A stretch of 64,000 nucleotides of DNA from positions 1,039,001 to 1,103,000 of the forward strand of contig NZ_CP032674.1 of NCBI RefSeq assembly GCF_021730305.1, given 5' to 3'. Position 1 is the first letter of the stretch. Each line of letters begins with the position of its first letter. This DNA comes from Xanthobacter sp. YC-JY1 (GTDB lineage: Bacteria; Pseudomonadota; Alphaproteobacteria; Rhizobiales; Xanthobacteraceae). This document shows, piece by piece, positions 50,595-59,149 of the stretch. Made by a program: the position numbers and the translations under genes. The notes below the pieces were generated by a model. That model was not told where the DNA came from. It saw only the letters and a list, made by a program, of their open reading frames with translations, and searched no databases.

Positions 50595-52850
50595 TCAGCG
50601 GAGCGGCGGTGGATCCATCATGGCATGGCGGATGCGGCTTGCATCGAGGGGCAGGGTGGCGAGGCGCTGGCCGCTGGCGTCGCGGATGGCATTGCCCAGC
50701 GCCGCCCCCATGGGCCCTTGCGCCGCCTCCCCCGCGCCGAGGAAGGGCAGGCCCGGCCGCGGGATGATGTGGACCTCCACGGCGCGGGGCACGCGGGAGA
50801 AGCGCAGGATGGGATAGGCCGCCCAATCCACCGAGGTGATGCGTCGGCGGTCGAAGCGCACGCCCTCGAACAGCGTCCAGCTCGTCGCCTGCACGATGCC
50901 GCCCTCGATCTGGTTGCGCACCCCGTCCGGATTCACCACCTGCCCGGTGTCCACCGCCGCCGCCACGCGCGTGACGAGGAGGCGGCCGGTGTCCGCATCG
51001 ATGGCGACCTCCAGCGCGATGGCGCAATAGGCCTCGAGGTTCTTGTAGCGCGCGAAGGCGAAGCCGTAGCCGCCTCCGGCGGGAGGCTTCGGCCGGTCCT
51101 TCCAGTCGAAGCGCTCGGCGGCGGTGGTGATGACCGCCTTCGCCCGCTCGTCCTGAAGATGGCGCATGCGGAAAGCCACCGGGTCCTGCCCCGCCCGGCG
51201 GGCGAGTTCGTCCATGGTGCTCTCGATGGCGAAGACGTTGAGATAGCCGCCCAGCGAGCGCATGGAGGAGCCGCGCAGCGGCATCTCCGGCAGGAAGTGG
51301 TTCACCGCCCGCGCATTGGGTAGCACATAGAGCGGCACGGCGTTGCGGTCGCCGCCGCCTTCAGGCATGGGCAGGTCCACCGGCGGCGCCGGGGGGAACG
51401 GCTCGGCCTTGTCGCGGGCGGCGAGGAGAGTGCCGGGCGGGCCGGGGCGCATCATGTGCGACTGGCTCCACACATCGTGCTGCCAGGCGGAGATCGCGCC
51501 GTCCGGCCCCAGCGCCGCGCGCACGCGGGCCACCATGCCCGGCCCGAACGGCTCCCAGGCATGCTCCTGCTCGCGCATCCACTGCACGCGCACCGGACGG
51601 CCGGGGAGGGCGCGGGCGAGCATCGCCGCGTCGGCGCCGGCATCGTCCGCCCCGTTCTGGCCATAGCAGCCGGCCCCCTCCGCATGGATGCAGCGCACCT
51701 TCTCCGGGGGCATGGCGAGGAGACCGGCCAGGGCATCGCGCAGGGGATAGACGCCCTGGGTGTGGGTCCACACCGTCATGGCGTCGCCCTCCAGATACGC
51801 GATGGCGCAGGAGGGGCCGATGGAGCCATGGGCGAGATAGGGGCGGCTGAACAGGGTATCGAGGGTGAAGGCCGGCGCATCCGGCTGCCCCACGTCGAGG
51901 ATGGTGGTGTCCCGCGTGGGCAGGGCCATCAGCGCCTCGGGCAGGCGGGCCTCGTCGGGAAGCTGCGCGGTCTCCTCCCAGCGGGCGAGGGTGGCGAGCC
52001 AGCGCATGGCCTTGATCGCCGTCCATTCCTGCTCGGCGATCACCCCCAGGAAGGCGCCGTCGCGCACCACCTTGAGCACGCCGGGCATGGCCTCCACCGG
52101 CCCCGCGTCGAGCGCGACCAGCCGGGCGCCGTAGCTCGGCGGGCGCACGATACGGCCGTGGACCATGCCGGGCAGGCGCATGTCCTGCACATAGGCCGCC
52201 CCGCCCGTGACCTTCGCCGGAATGTCGACGCGCGGCACGGGGCGATCCATCACCGTGAAATCGCGCGGATCGGTGAGGGTCGAGGTAGGCGCGGCATCCA
52301 CGTGCAGCAAGGTGTCGGAGACCAGCTCGCCATAGCCGAGGCTGAGGCCGGCGGGGCCGGTGACGACGCCGTCGCGGGCGGTCAGATCCGCGCGGGAGAC
52401 GCCTGACCGGCGCGCGGCCTCGCCGATGAGGATTTCGCGCACCTGCGCCGCCGCATTGCGGATGGCGGTGCCGGAATCCTGCACCGAGTGGCTGGCGGCG
52501 GTGTAGCCCTCGTTGGGGGTGCGGCCTGTGTCGGCGGTGATGAGGTCGAGCCGTGAGAGGGGCAGCTTCAGCTCTTCCGCCGCCACCTGAAGCAGAGCGG
52601 TACGGATGCCCTGTCCCAGCTCCGCCTTGCCGGTGAAGATGGTGGCGTTGCCGTCCGGCGCGATGCGGATCCAGGCGTCGAGCCGGGGCGTGGCATCGAG
52701 GCTGCCGGGCAGGCCCCGCAGGGGTGTCGCGCTCGCCCCGGTTTCGGTCTGGGCGAAGGCCCGGCCAGACAGGCTGAAGGCGAGGATGAGGGCGCCGGTG
52801 CCGCGCAGCACCGCGCGGCGGGAGAGGGCGTGTATCGTCGGCTTTGTCAT
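50595..52850 (-). CDS. Molybdenum-binding subunit of an isoquinoline/nicotinate dehydrogenase-like hydroxylase
   Basis: 751 residues of the xanthine oxidase family (IorB/NicB type). The N terminus SRRAVLRGTGALILAFSLSGRAFA is a twin-arginine export signal, so it is a periplasmic or membrane-attached enzyme. Family stretches: GKAELGQGIRTALLQVAAEEL, SHSVQDSGTAIRNAA, and PFLGAGEAAQGPMGAALGNAI containing the catalytic Glu (GAGE) near the C terminus. Oxidation with water oxygen, electrons leaving through the small [2Fe-2S] subunit and the cytochrome c encoded upstream. Candidates: aldehydes or N-heterocycles such as nicotinate; context with a dihydroxypyridine-type hydroxylase favours heterocycles. 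Confidence 0.9.
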   Translation of the reverse strand: MTKPTIHALSRRAVLRGTGALILAFSLSGRAFAQTETGASATPLRGLPGSLDATPRLDAWIRIAPDGNATIFTGKAELGQGIRTALLQVAAEELKLPLSRLDLITADTGRTPNEGYTAASHSVQDSGTAIRNAAAQVREILIGEAARRSGVSRADLTARDGVVTGPAGLSLGYGELVSDTLLHVDAAPTSTLTDPRDFTVMDRPVPRVDIPAKVTGGAAYVQDMRLPGMVHGRIVRPPSYGARLVALDAGPVEAMPGVLKVVRDGAFLGVIAEQEWTAIKAMRWLATLARWEETAQLPDEARLPEALMALPTRDTTILDVGQPDAPAFTLDTLFSRPYLAHGSIGPSCAIAYLEGDAMTVWTHTQGVYPLRDALAGLLAMPPEKVRCIHAEGAGCYGQNGADDAGADAAMLARALPGRPVRVQWMREQEHAWEPFGPGMVARVRAALGPDGAISAWQHDVWSQSHMMRPGPPGTLLAARDKAEPFPPAPPVDLPMPEGGGDRNAVPLYVLPNARAVNHFLPEMPLRGSSMRSLGGYLNVFAIESTMDELARRAGQDPVAFRMRHLQDERAKAVITTAAERFDWKDRPKPPAGGGYGFAFARYKNLEAYCAIALEVAIDADTGRLLVTRVAAAVDTGQVVNPDGVRNQIEGGIVQATSWTLFEGVRFDRRRITSVDWAAYPILRFSRVPRAVEVHIIPRPGLPFLGAGEAAQGPMGAALGNAIRDASGQRLATLPLDASRIRHAMMDPPPLR

Positions 52851-53341
52851 CGCACGGCCTCCACCTTGCCAGCCATCGGTTTGCCGGCCATGGTGCGGGC
52901 GGCGCGCTTCACGGCGCGGACGATGCGCACATGGGTGCCGCACCGGCATAGGCTGGGTTCCAGAGCGGCGAGAATGGCGTCGTCGTCCGGGTCGCCATCG
53001 CGCTCCAGCAGCGCCTGCGCGCGCATGACCATGCCGGCGATGCAATAGCCGCACTGCGCCGCCTGCTCGGCGATGAAGGCGGCCTGCACCGGCCCCGGCG
53101 CATCGGCGCTGCCGAGCCCCTCGATGGTGCGCACTGTCCGCTCGTCCAGCAGCATCACCGGCGTGATGCAGGAGAAGACGGGCTCCCCGTCCACCAGCAC
53201 CGTGCAGGCGCCGCACTGGCCGAGGCCGCAGCCGAATTTCGCGCCGTTCAATTCGAGTTCGCCGCGCAGCACATAGAGCAGGGGCGTGTCCGGCGCGGCG
53301 GCGATGGTGCGGCGCGTGCCGTTGACGGTGAACGTGATCAT
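52847..53341 (-). CDS. [2Fe-2S] subunit of the molybdenum hydroxylase
   Basis: 164 residues. First cluster in CGLGQCGACTVLVDGEPVFSC (plant-type), second in CGYCIAGMVMRAQ with CRCG. Typical small subunit of IorA/NicA kind. Coupled to the molybdenum subunit (ATGA overlap) and to the cytochrome (ATGA overlap). Carries electrons from Mo to the c-type hemes. No signal peptide; probably exported in complex with the Tat-targeted partner. Confidence 0.93.
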   Translation of the reverse strand: MITFTVNGTRRTIAAAPDTPLLYVLRGELELNGAKFGCGLGQCGACTVLVDGEPVFSCITPVMLLDERTVRTIEGLGSADAPGPVQAAFIAEQAAQCGYCIAGMVMRAQALLERDGDPDDDAILAALEPSLCRCGTHVRIVRAVKRAARTMAGKPMAGKVEAVR

Positions 53342-54687
53342 GGGGCGCCTTTCGCGGGGTTCGCGGTGGTCTGGGGAGCGGCGGCGCGGCGGGCCGCTGT
53401 GATGGCGGCGGCGAGGTCCAGCCAGGCCGGCCGGGCGGCGATATCGCGGCGCAGGTAATCGAGAAGCGCGGTCAGCGCGGTGTCGTCCATGGCGGCGAAG
53501 GGCGGCATGATGGGCGCCGCCACGCCGTCCGCGGCCGGAACGCCGCGCAGGATGAGGTTGAGCAGGTTTCGCGGCGTCTCGGCCGCAACGGCCGTGGAGA
53601 GGGCGAGGTCCACGCCTCCGAGCGGCAGTGGCCGGCCCGCCTGGTGGCAGGCGGCACAGGCGGCGGCGAAGACCCGACGGCCCGCGCTCGCATCCGTGGG
53701 CAGGGCCATGGCGGCCGCCTGCCAGCCCGCCGATTGCGGACGCTGGCCGGAGGCGTCGGGCGCGGGCGCCTTCGGCGTCGCAGTCTCGCTTGCGGGCGCG
53801 CCGAGCGAGGCGAGATAGTCCGCCATCGCCTCGATATCCTGCGCGGGCGCCTCGGCGAGGTTCTCCGTCACGGGCCCCATGGGGCCGAGCGCGACGCCAT
53901 GGTCCGTCTGCCAGCCCTCGCGCAGATACTGGGCGAGGGCAGCCTTCGTCCACGGCACGCGGGCGGGCGACTGCGCGTCCAGGGGGTAGGCGGTCCAGCC
54001 CTCGGCCTCGCCGCCGGCGAAGGCGCGGGAGCGGATTTCCGCTCCCATCAGGTTGCGCGGCGTGTGGCAGGCGCCGCAATGGGCGAGGCCTTCCACCAGA
54101 TAGCGGCCTCGGTTCCACGCGGCATCGCGCGAGGGGTCATCTTTGAAAGGCTCGGGATGGAAGAACAGGAGCTTCCAGCCGGCGAGCACGAGGCGGATGT
54201 TGATGGGGAAGGGCAGCTGGTTCGCCGGCGCCGTGGCGACCACCGGCGTGCGGGTCATCAGGAAAGCGTAAAGCGCCGCGAGATCCGCGTCGGTGGTCAG
54301 GCTGAAATGGTCGTAGGGAAAGGCCGGGTAGAGGTGCCGGCCTTCGCGGTCCACGCCCTCGCGCATGGCCCGCACAAAGGCTGCAAGCGGCCAGCGCCCG
54401 ATGCCGGTTTCCGGATCGGGGGTGATGTTGGTGGAATAGATCGTGCCGAAGGGTGTCGGCATGGCGAGCCCGCCGGCGAAGGTCGTCCCGCCCGGCGCGG
54501 TGTGGCAGGTGCGGCAATCCCCGATCAGGGCGAGCGCCGCGCCCCGCTCGATCTGCGCGCGGTCGAACGTGGCGGCGGGCGGGGGCGAGATGGGCGCTAT
54601 CTCCCCATGCCAGGCATAGGCCAGCGCGGCGAGCGCGCCGCAGCCGGCGGCAACGAGGGTTAGCAGCAACACGCGCTTCATCATCAT
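53338..54687 (-). CDS. Triheme cytochrome c subunit
   Basis: 449 residues with a signal-anchor (KRVLLLTLVAAGCGALAALAYAW) and three CxxCH sites: CRTCH at about 58, CGACH at about 205 and CAACH at about 347. Resembles the cytochrome subunits of membrane-bound alcohol/aldehyde dehydrogenases and of nicotinate dehydrogenase. It would take electrons from the molybdenum hydroxylase to the respiratory chain. Start among three consecutive ATGs (54687-54681), AAAGGG upstream. First gene of the five-gene operon; divergent from peroxiredoxin with 185 bp between. Confidence 0.92.
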   Translation of the reverse strand: MMMKRVLLLTLVAAGCGALAALAYAWHGEIAPISPPPAATFDRAQIERGAALALIGDCRTCHTAPGGTTFAGGLAMPTPFGTIYSTNITPDPETGIGRWPLAAFVRAMREGVDREGRHLYPAFPYDHFSLTTDADLAALYAFLMTRTPVVATAPANQLPFPINIRLVLAGWKLLFFHPEPFKDDPSRDAAWNRGRYLVEGLAHCGACHTPRNLMGAEIRSRAFAGGEAEGWTAYPLDAQSPARVPWTKAALAQYLREGWQTDHGVALGPMGPVTENLAEAPAQDIEAMADYLASLGAPASETATPKAPAPDASGQRPQSAGWQAAAMALPTDASAGRRVFAAACAACHQAGRPLPLGGVDLALSTAVAAETPRNLLNLILRGVPAADGVAAPIMPPFAAMDDTALTALLDYLRRDIAARPAWLDLAAAITAARRAAAPQTTANPAKGAP

Positions 54688-54872
54688 CCGCACCCTTTCT
54701 GGGGGTGCACCATGCGGCTGCCCGGCGCTCTCATCTTTCCGAAACGCACTAAAGGGGCACCCGCCAAACCCAAGTATGAGCAGGCCACGCCAATGGCCGA
54801 TTTCCCCCGGCCCGTCCCCCCGACACTCTCGCAGCCGACATTGGACACCTGCGACGCAGAGAGGGATGAGGC

Positions 54873-55427
54873 ATGCACATGGCCGATCCGCACGACGCTT
54901 CCACACATGCCTTGCTGCAGCCGGGCCAGGCCGCGCCCGACTTCACCCTGCCGGCGACGCCCGACCAGAAGCTGTCCCTCTCCGACCTGAGGGGCGCGCC
55001 CGTCATCCTCGCCTTCTATCCGGCCGATTGGAGCCCGGTGTGCGGCGACCAGATGGGCCTCTACAACGAGATGCTGCCGGAGTTTCACCGCTCGGGTGCC
55101 CAGCTCGTGGGGATCTCCACGGACGGCGTGTGGTGCCACGCGGCCTTCGCGGAGACGCGCAAGCTGCATTTCCCGCTGCTCGCCGATTTCGAGCCCAAGG
55201 GCGAGGTCGCCCGGCGCTATGACGCCTACCGCGCGCAGGATGGCGTCGCCGAGCGGGCGCTGTTCGTGATCGATGCCGAGGGCGTTATCCGCTGGAGCTA
55301 CCTTTCGCCTCTCGGCCTGAACCCCGGCGCGGACGGCATTCTCGATGCGCTCGACGCGCTCGTTCCCACCCCAAAGACCCCCACCTCGAATACCCCCACT
55401 TCGAACACTTATGGAGCGCAGGCATGA
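54873..55427 (+). CDS. Peroxiredoxin, AhpC/TSA family
   Basis: 184 residues. Thioredoxin fold with PADWSPVCGDQMGLYNE; the Cys of SPVC is the peroxidatic residue, in the T/S-x-x-C context of the family. A resolving Cys is not clear: VWCHAAF holds the only other cysteine. The C-terminal tail contains a short repeat PTSNT-PTSNT not found in the core. Coupled to the DsbA-like gene (ATGA overlap), an uncommon pairing that could provide its reductant. Removes peroxides in the cytoplasm; no signal peptide seen. Confidence 0.9.
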   Translation: MHMADPHDASTHALLQPGQAAPDFTLPATPDQKLSLSDLRGAPVILAFYPADWSPVCGDQMGLYNEMLPEFHRSGAQLVGISTDGVWCHAAFAETRKLHFPLLADFEPKGEVARRYDAYRAQDGVAERALFVIDAEGVIRWSYLSPLGLNPGADGILDALDALVPTPKTPTSNTPTSNTYGAQA

Positions 55428-55969
55428 CGCGCCGTCTTCCTCCCGTGAGCGCCACCGACAAGGTGGCCGGGCCGGCCGATGCGCCGGTGACCCTGATCGA
55501 GTACGGCGATTACGAATGCCCCTATTGCGGCGAGGCCTATCCGGTGCTCAAGGCCGTGCAGGAGGCGATGGGCGCGCGGCTGCGCTTCGTGTTCCGCAAT
55601 TTCCCGCTGACCGAGATGCACGCCCATGCCCTGCGCGCCGCGCAGTTCGCCGAGGCGGCCGCCGCGTCCGGGGTGTTCTGGGCCGCCCATGACATGCTCT
55701 ACGAGCACCAGGACGCGCTCGATGTGGCGAGCCTCACGTCCTATGGCGCGCAGCTCGGCATTGAACGCCGCGTACTGCAGGCGGCCTTCCAGGGCCAATA
55801 CGACGCCATCATCCAGCAGGACTTCGTGGGCGGTGCGCGCGCCGGCGTGAACGGCACGCCCTGCCTCTTCATCAACGGTGTCCGCTACGACGGGCCGAGG
55901 GACAGGCAGAGCCTGATCGAGGTGCTCGATCGCGCCGCTGCCGCCGCCGCGATCGACGTCCCGGCCTGA
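55424..55969 (+). CDS. DsbA/thioredoxin-like oxidoreductase (CPYC)
   Basis: 181 residues. Thioredoxin fold with helical insertion; active site ECPYCGEA, cis-Pro loop GVNGTPCLFING with a Cys adjacent to the Pro. VTLIEYGDYECPYC is the opening shared with the DsbA-like proteins fused to NhaA antiporters. No signal peptide, so cytoplasmic. Translation is coupled to the peroxiredoxin, suggesting it recycles it or shares its oxidative stress regulation. Confidence 0.9.
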   Translation: MTRRLPPVSATDKVAGPADAPVTLIEYGDYECPYCGEAYPVLKAVQEAMGARLRFVFRNFPLTEMHAHALRAAQFAEAAAASGVFWAAHDMLYEHQDALDVASLTSYGAQLGIERRVLQAAFQGQYDAIIQQDFVGGARAGVNGTPCLFINGVRYDGPRDRQSLIEVLDRAAAAAAIDVPA

Positions 55970-55999
55970 GCCAGCATGCACCCGCCCGAGGAGGCAACC

Positions 56000-57235
56000 A
56001 TGATCTTCAAGCAGACTTCAACCCTGCGTCCCGGTGCGCCCGCACTCGCCGACACCGCGCCCGAGCCCCGCGCGCTGGGGTTCGGCGCCACGCTCGCCAT
56101 GGCCACTGCGGCCGGCCTCGCGGTGGCGAACATCTATTACAACCAGCCCATGCTCGCGCTGATCGAGCAGGATCTGCCGGGCGCCCTCACGGGGGCCATT
56201 CCCACCGCCACTCAACTCGGCTACGCCACCGGCCTCGTGCTGCTCGTTCCGCTGGGCGACCTCGTGGAACGCCGGCGCCTGATCGTGGTGCAGTTCGTGC
56301 TGCTTGCGGCGGCGCTGCTGCTGGCCGCGGTGGCGCCCACGGCGCTGCTGCTCGTGGCGGCCTCGCTGGCGGTGGGGCTCGCCTCCACGGTGGCCCAGCA
56401 GATCGTGCCCCTCGCGGCCCATTTCGCGGCGCCCGAGAAGCGAGGCGCGACGGTGGGAACGGTGATGGCCGGGCTGTTGACGGGCATCCTCCTCAGCCGC
56501 ACCGTCGCCGGTTTCGTCGCCTCGCACGGCGGCTGGCGCGAGATGCTGTGGCTCGCGGCGCCCATGGCGCTCGCCGGTGCGGTGCTGATGGCGGTGACGC
56601 TCCCCAGCAGCAAGCCGGACTCGCGCCTGAGCTATCACCGGCTGCTCCATTCCGTGTGGCAGCAGTGGCTGGATTTTCCCGCACTGCGGCTCGCGGCCAT
56701 CACGCAGGCTGCGCTGTTTGCGGCCTTCACCGTGTTCTGGACCATCCTCGCCTTCCGGCTCGCCGAGCCGCGCTTCGGCCTCGGTGCCGAGGTGGCGGGA
56801 TTGTTCGGCCTGGTGGGCGCCGTCGGCATCCTCGCCGCGCCGCTGGCCGGCCGGTTCGCGGACAAGCGCGGCCCGAAGCTGGCGGTGATGGTGGGCTCCA
56901 TCGTCACGCTCGCCGCATGGGTCGTGATCGGCGCGTGGGGCTCGCTCGTCGGGCTGATCGTCGGCGTGATGTTGCTGGATTTCGGCATGCAGAGCGCCCT
57001 CGTCTCCAACCAGCACATCGTCTTTGCTCTGCGGCCGGAGGCGCGGGCGCGGATCAACACGGTGCTCATGAGCGCCATGTTCCTCGGCGGCTCCATCGGC
57101 TCGGCCACGGCGACGCTCGCCTGGGGGGCCGGCGGCTGGTTCCTCGTCACGCTGCTGGGGACGGCGTTCGCCGCCTTCGCGGTCGGCCTCCAGCTGCTGG
57201 CGGCCCGCAGTCGCCGGGCCGATCCGGCGCACTGA
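56000..57235 (+). CDS. MFS transporter (DHA1-like)
   Basis: 411 residues, 12 helices. [16 protein letters not shown] at the first helix, [11 protein letters not shown] (motif A) between helices 2 and 3, and a second half with [13 protein letters not shown]. Start ATG at 56000 with GAGGAGG 7 bp upstream. The YNQPML subgroup is common next to oxidative-stress genes; substrate unknown. It follows the DsbA-like gene by 30 bp and may be cotranscribed. Confidence 0.9.
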   Translation: MIFKQTSTLRPGAPALADTAPEPRALGFGATLAMATAAGLAVANIYYNQPMLALIEQDLPGALTGAIPTATQLGYATGLVLLVPLGDLVERRRLIVVQFVLLAAALLLAAVAPTALLLVAASLAVGLASTVAQQIVPLAAHFAAPEKRGATVGTVMAGLLTGILLSRTVAGFVASHGGWREMLWLAAPMALAGAVLMAVTLPSSKPDSRLSYHRLLHSVWQQWLDFPALRLAAITQAALFAAFTVFWTILAFRLAEPRFGLGAEVAGLFGLVGAVGILAAPLAGRFADKRGPKLAVMVGSIVTLAAWVVIGAWGSLVGLIVGVMLLDFGMQSALVSNQHIVFALRPEARARINTVLMSAMFLGGSIGSATATLAWGAGGWFLVTLLGTAFAAFAVGLQLLAARSRRADPAH

Positions 57236-57273
57236 ACGGCACCGGCCGGAAGAAGGGTCAAGGAGGCTCCGCC

Positions 57274-57971
57274 ATGCGCACGGGACGCTGTTTTGCCCTT
57301 CTTCTGGCCGTCGCCCTGTGGCCGTCGCGCGCCCTCTGCGCCGACAGGGCGGCCACGCCGCGCTGTTCACCGCCGCCACCGCCCGGGCCTACGCGCCGGA
57401 GCTGCACCTCGCCGGCGTCGCCGCGGCGGCCGCGCCGACGGAACTGCGGCGCCTGCTGCGCGACGATATCGGCACGCTGCCGGGGCAGGTCGTGGCCTCC
57501 TTCGCCGCATGGTCCTGGGGCCAGGCCTATGGATTGCCGCTCGACGGCATCGTCCGCCCGCAGGCGATCGGGACGGTGGACGGGATCGCCGCCGATTGCA
57601 GCCTCGATCCGGCGGGCGATGTGGCGCTCGGCCTCTCCGCGCTGGGCTATGCCCAGACGGGCTTCCTGCGCAGCGCCGCCGACCGGCGGCCCGGCTGGGA
57701 TCAGCTGATCGCGCGCAATTCCAATCCGGATCCTAGGGGCGTGCCCGTCTTCTTCGCGCAGGGGAGCCTTGATGCCCTCGTGGAGCCGGCCACCACGCGG
57801 GACTATGTGGGGCGCCTCTGCCGGGCGGGGACGTCCGTCACCTATGTGGAAGTGCCATGGGCGTCCCATGGAGGGGTGGTCAAGGCCGTGGCGCCCATGG
57901 CCGTGTCCTGGCTTCTCGCGCGGCTTTCGGGCGCCCCCGTGCCGAACGGCTGCTTGCGGGCCGGCCGCTGA
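57274..57971 (+). pseudogene. Deleted secretory lipase-family gene
   Basis: The first part (57274-57345) is a good signal peptide, MRTGRCFALLLAVALW...ALCAD. About 24 codons on, the reading frame shifts and a different frame carries the C-terminal part of a LIP-type lipase: QGGHAALFTAATARAYAPELHLAGV, which in intact homologues follows Gly-His-Ser to form the nucleophile elbow, then QGSLDALVEP and WASHGG with the catalytic Asp and His. The region that would hold the lid, the N-terminal half and the catalytic Ser is missing. A single internal deletion joining signal and elbow out of frame explains it. Expressed protein would be inactive; a GTG-initiated fragment starting at 57318 exists. Confidence 0.75.
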
Positions 57972-58008
57972 GGCGGCCGGGGTGGGATGCTGAAAAAGTC
58001 CACCCCCC

Positions 58009-58032
58009 TATATTGATGTGCGATCCAATATA
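58009..58032. promoter_or_regulatory. Inverted repeat upstream of the alpha/beta hydrolase
   Basis: TATATTG, a 10-bp spacer and CAATATA form a perfect 7-bp inverted repeat 130 bp upstream of the hydrolase start. The 189-bp gap otherwise contains an AT-rich patch suited to a promoter. Candidate operator. Confidence 0.4.
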
Positions 58033-58160
58033 CCCGCGTATAAGCTCATTTCCCCTCTCCCTATTCTAGAGTGATCTTGTGTCGGTGCTGGATCTCAGGC
58101 TGTGCCCCGCCTGCCGTCACGGACAGTTTCATCCTGGAACACAGCGAGAGGAACAGGATC

Positions 58161-58997
58161 ATGGCTTACGTCACCACCAAAGACGGCGTCGACATCTTCT
58201 ACAAGGATTGGGGTCCGAAGGACGCCCAGCCCATCGTCTTCCATCACGGCTGGCCTCTCTCCTCCGATGACTGGGATGCGCAGATCCTGTTCTTCCTGCA
58301 GCACGGCTTCCGGGTGGTCGCGCACGACCGCCGCGGGCATGGCCGCTCGGCGCAGGTGAGCGAGGGCCATGACATGGACCATTATGCCGCTGACGCCGCC
58401 GCTGTGATGGAGCATCTCGACCTGCGCAACGCCGTGCATATCGGCCATTCCACCGGCGGCGGCGAGGTGGCCCGCTATGTGGCGCGGCACGGCCAGCCGC
58501 AGGGGCGCGTGGCGAAGGCGGTGCTGGTCAGCGCCGTGCCGCCGCTGATGGTGAAGACCGCGGCCAATCCCGGCGGAACGCCCCTCGAGGTGTTCGACGG
58601 CTTCCGCTCGGCGCTCGCGGCCAATCGCTCCCAGTTCTTCATGGATGTGGCGTCCGGCCCCTTCTACGGCTTCAACCTGCCCGGCGCGACGCCGGTGCCG
58701 GGTGTGATCCAGAATTGGTGGCGCCAGGGCATGACCGGCGGCGCGAAGGCGCACTATGACGGCATCAAGGCCTTCTCCGAGACCGACCAAACCGAGGATC
58801 TCAAGCTCATCACCGTGCCGACCCTCGTCATGCACGGTGATGCCGACCAGGTGGTGCCCATCGATGATGCCGCCCGGCTGAGCGTGAAGCTGCTGAAGAA
58901 CGGCACGCTGAAGGTCTATGCCGGCTATCCCCACGGCATGCTGACCGTCCACGCCGACGTCATCAATCCCGATCTGCTCGCCTTTGTGAAGGCCTGA
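58161..58997 (+). CDS. Alpha/beta hydrolase, non-heme chloroperoxidase-like
   Basis: 278 residues. Nucleophile elbow GHSTGG (Ser about 98), oxyanion-hole region [11 protein letters not shown], acid residue in [10 protein letters not shown] and His in YPHGM: complete Ser-Asp-His triad. Typical of the bacterial perhydrolase/chloroperoxidase group that also acts as esterase. ATG at 58161 with GAGAGG upstream. No signal peptide. Physiological substrate not indicated by neighbours. Confidence 0.92.
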   Translation: MAYVTTKDGVDIFYKDWGPKDAQPIVFHHGWPLSSDDWDAQILFFLQHGFRVVAHDRRGHGRSAQVSEGHDMDHYAADAAAVMEHLDLRNAVHIGHSTGGGEVARYVARHGQPQGRVAKAVLVSAVPPLMVKTAANPGGTPLEVFDGFRSALAANRSQFFMDVASGPFYGFNLPGATPVPGVIQNWWRQGMTGGAKAHYDGIKAFSETDQTEDLKLITVPTLVMHGDADQVVPIDDAARLSVKLLKNGTLKVYAGYPHGMLTVHADVINPDLLAFVKA

Positions 58998-59149
58998 CGG
59001 GCTGACGCGCACAGCGCCGGTTGCGGCCGTCCCGCACCGGCGCTGCCGTCCGCTCCCGCGGGCGACGAGACTTCCGACGAGATCTGGAACGTGAGCGCGC
59101 CAACGCACGCGCCGCGTGCGCACGGCGCCGAGACAGGCCGGTGGTGCGC

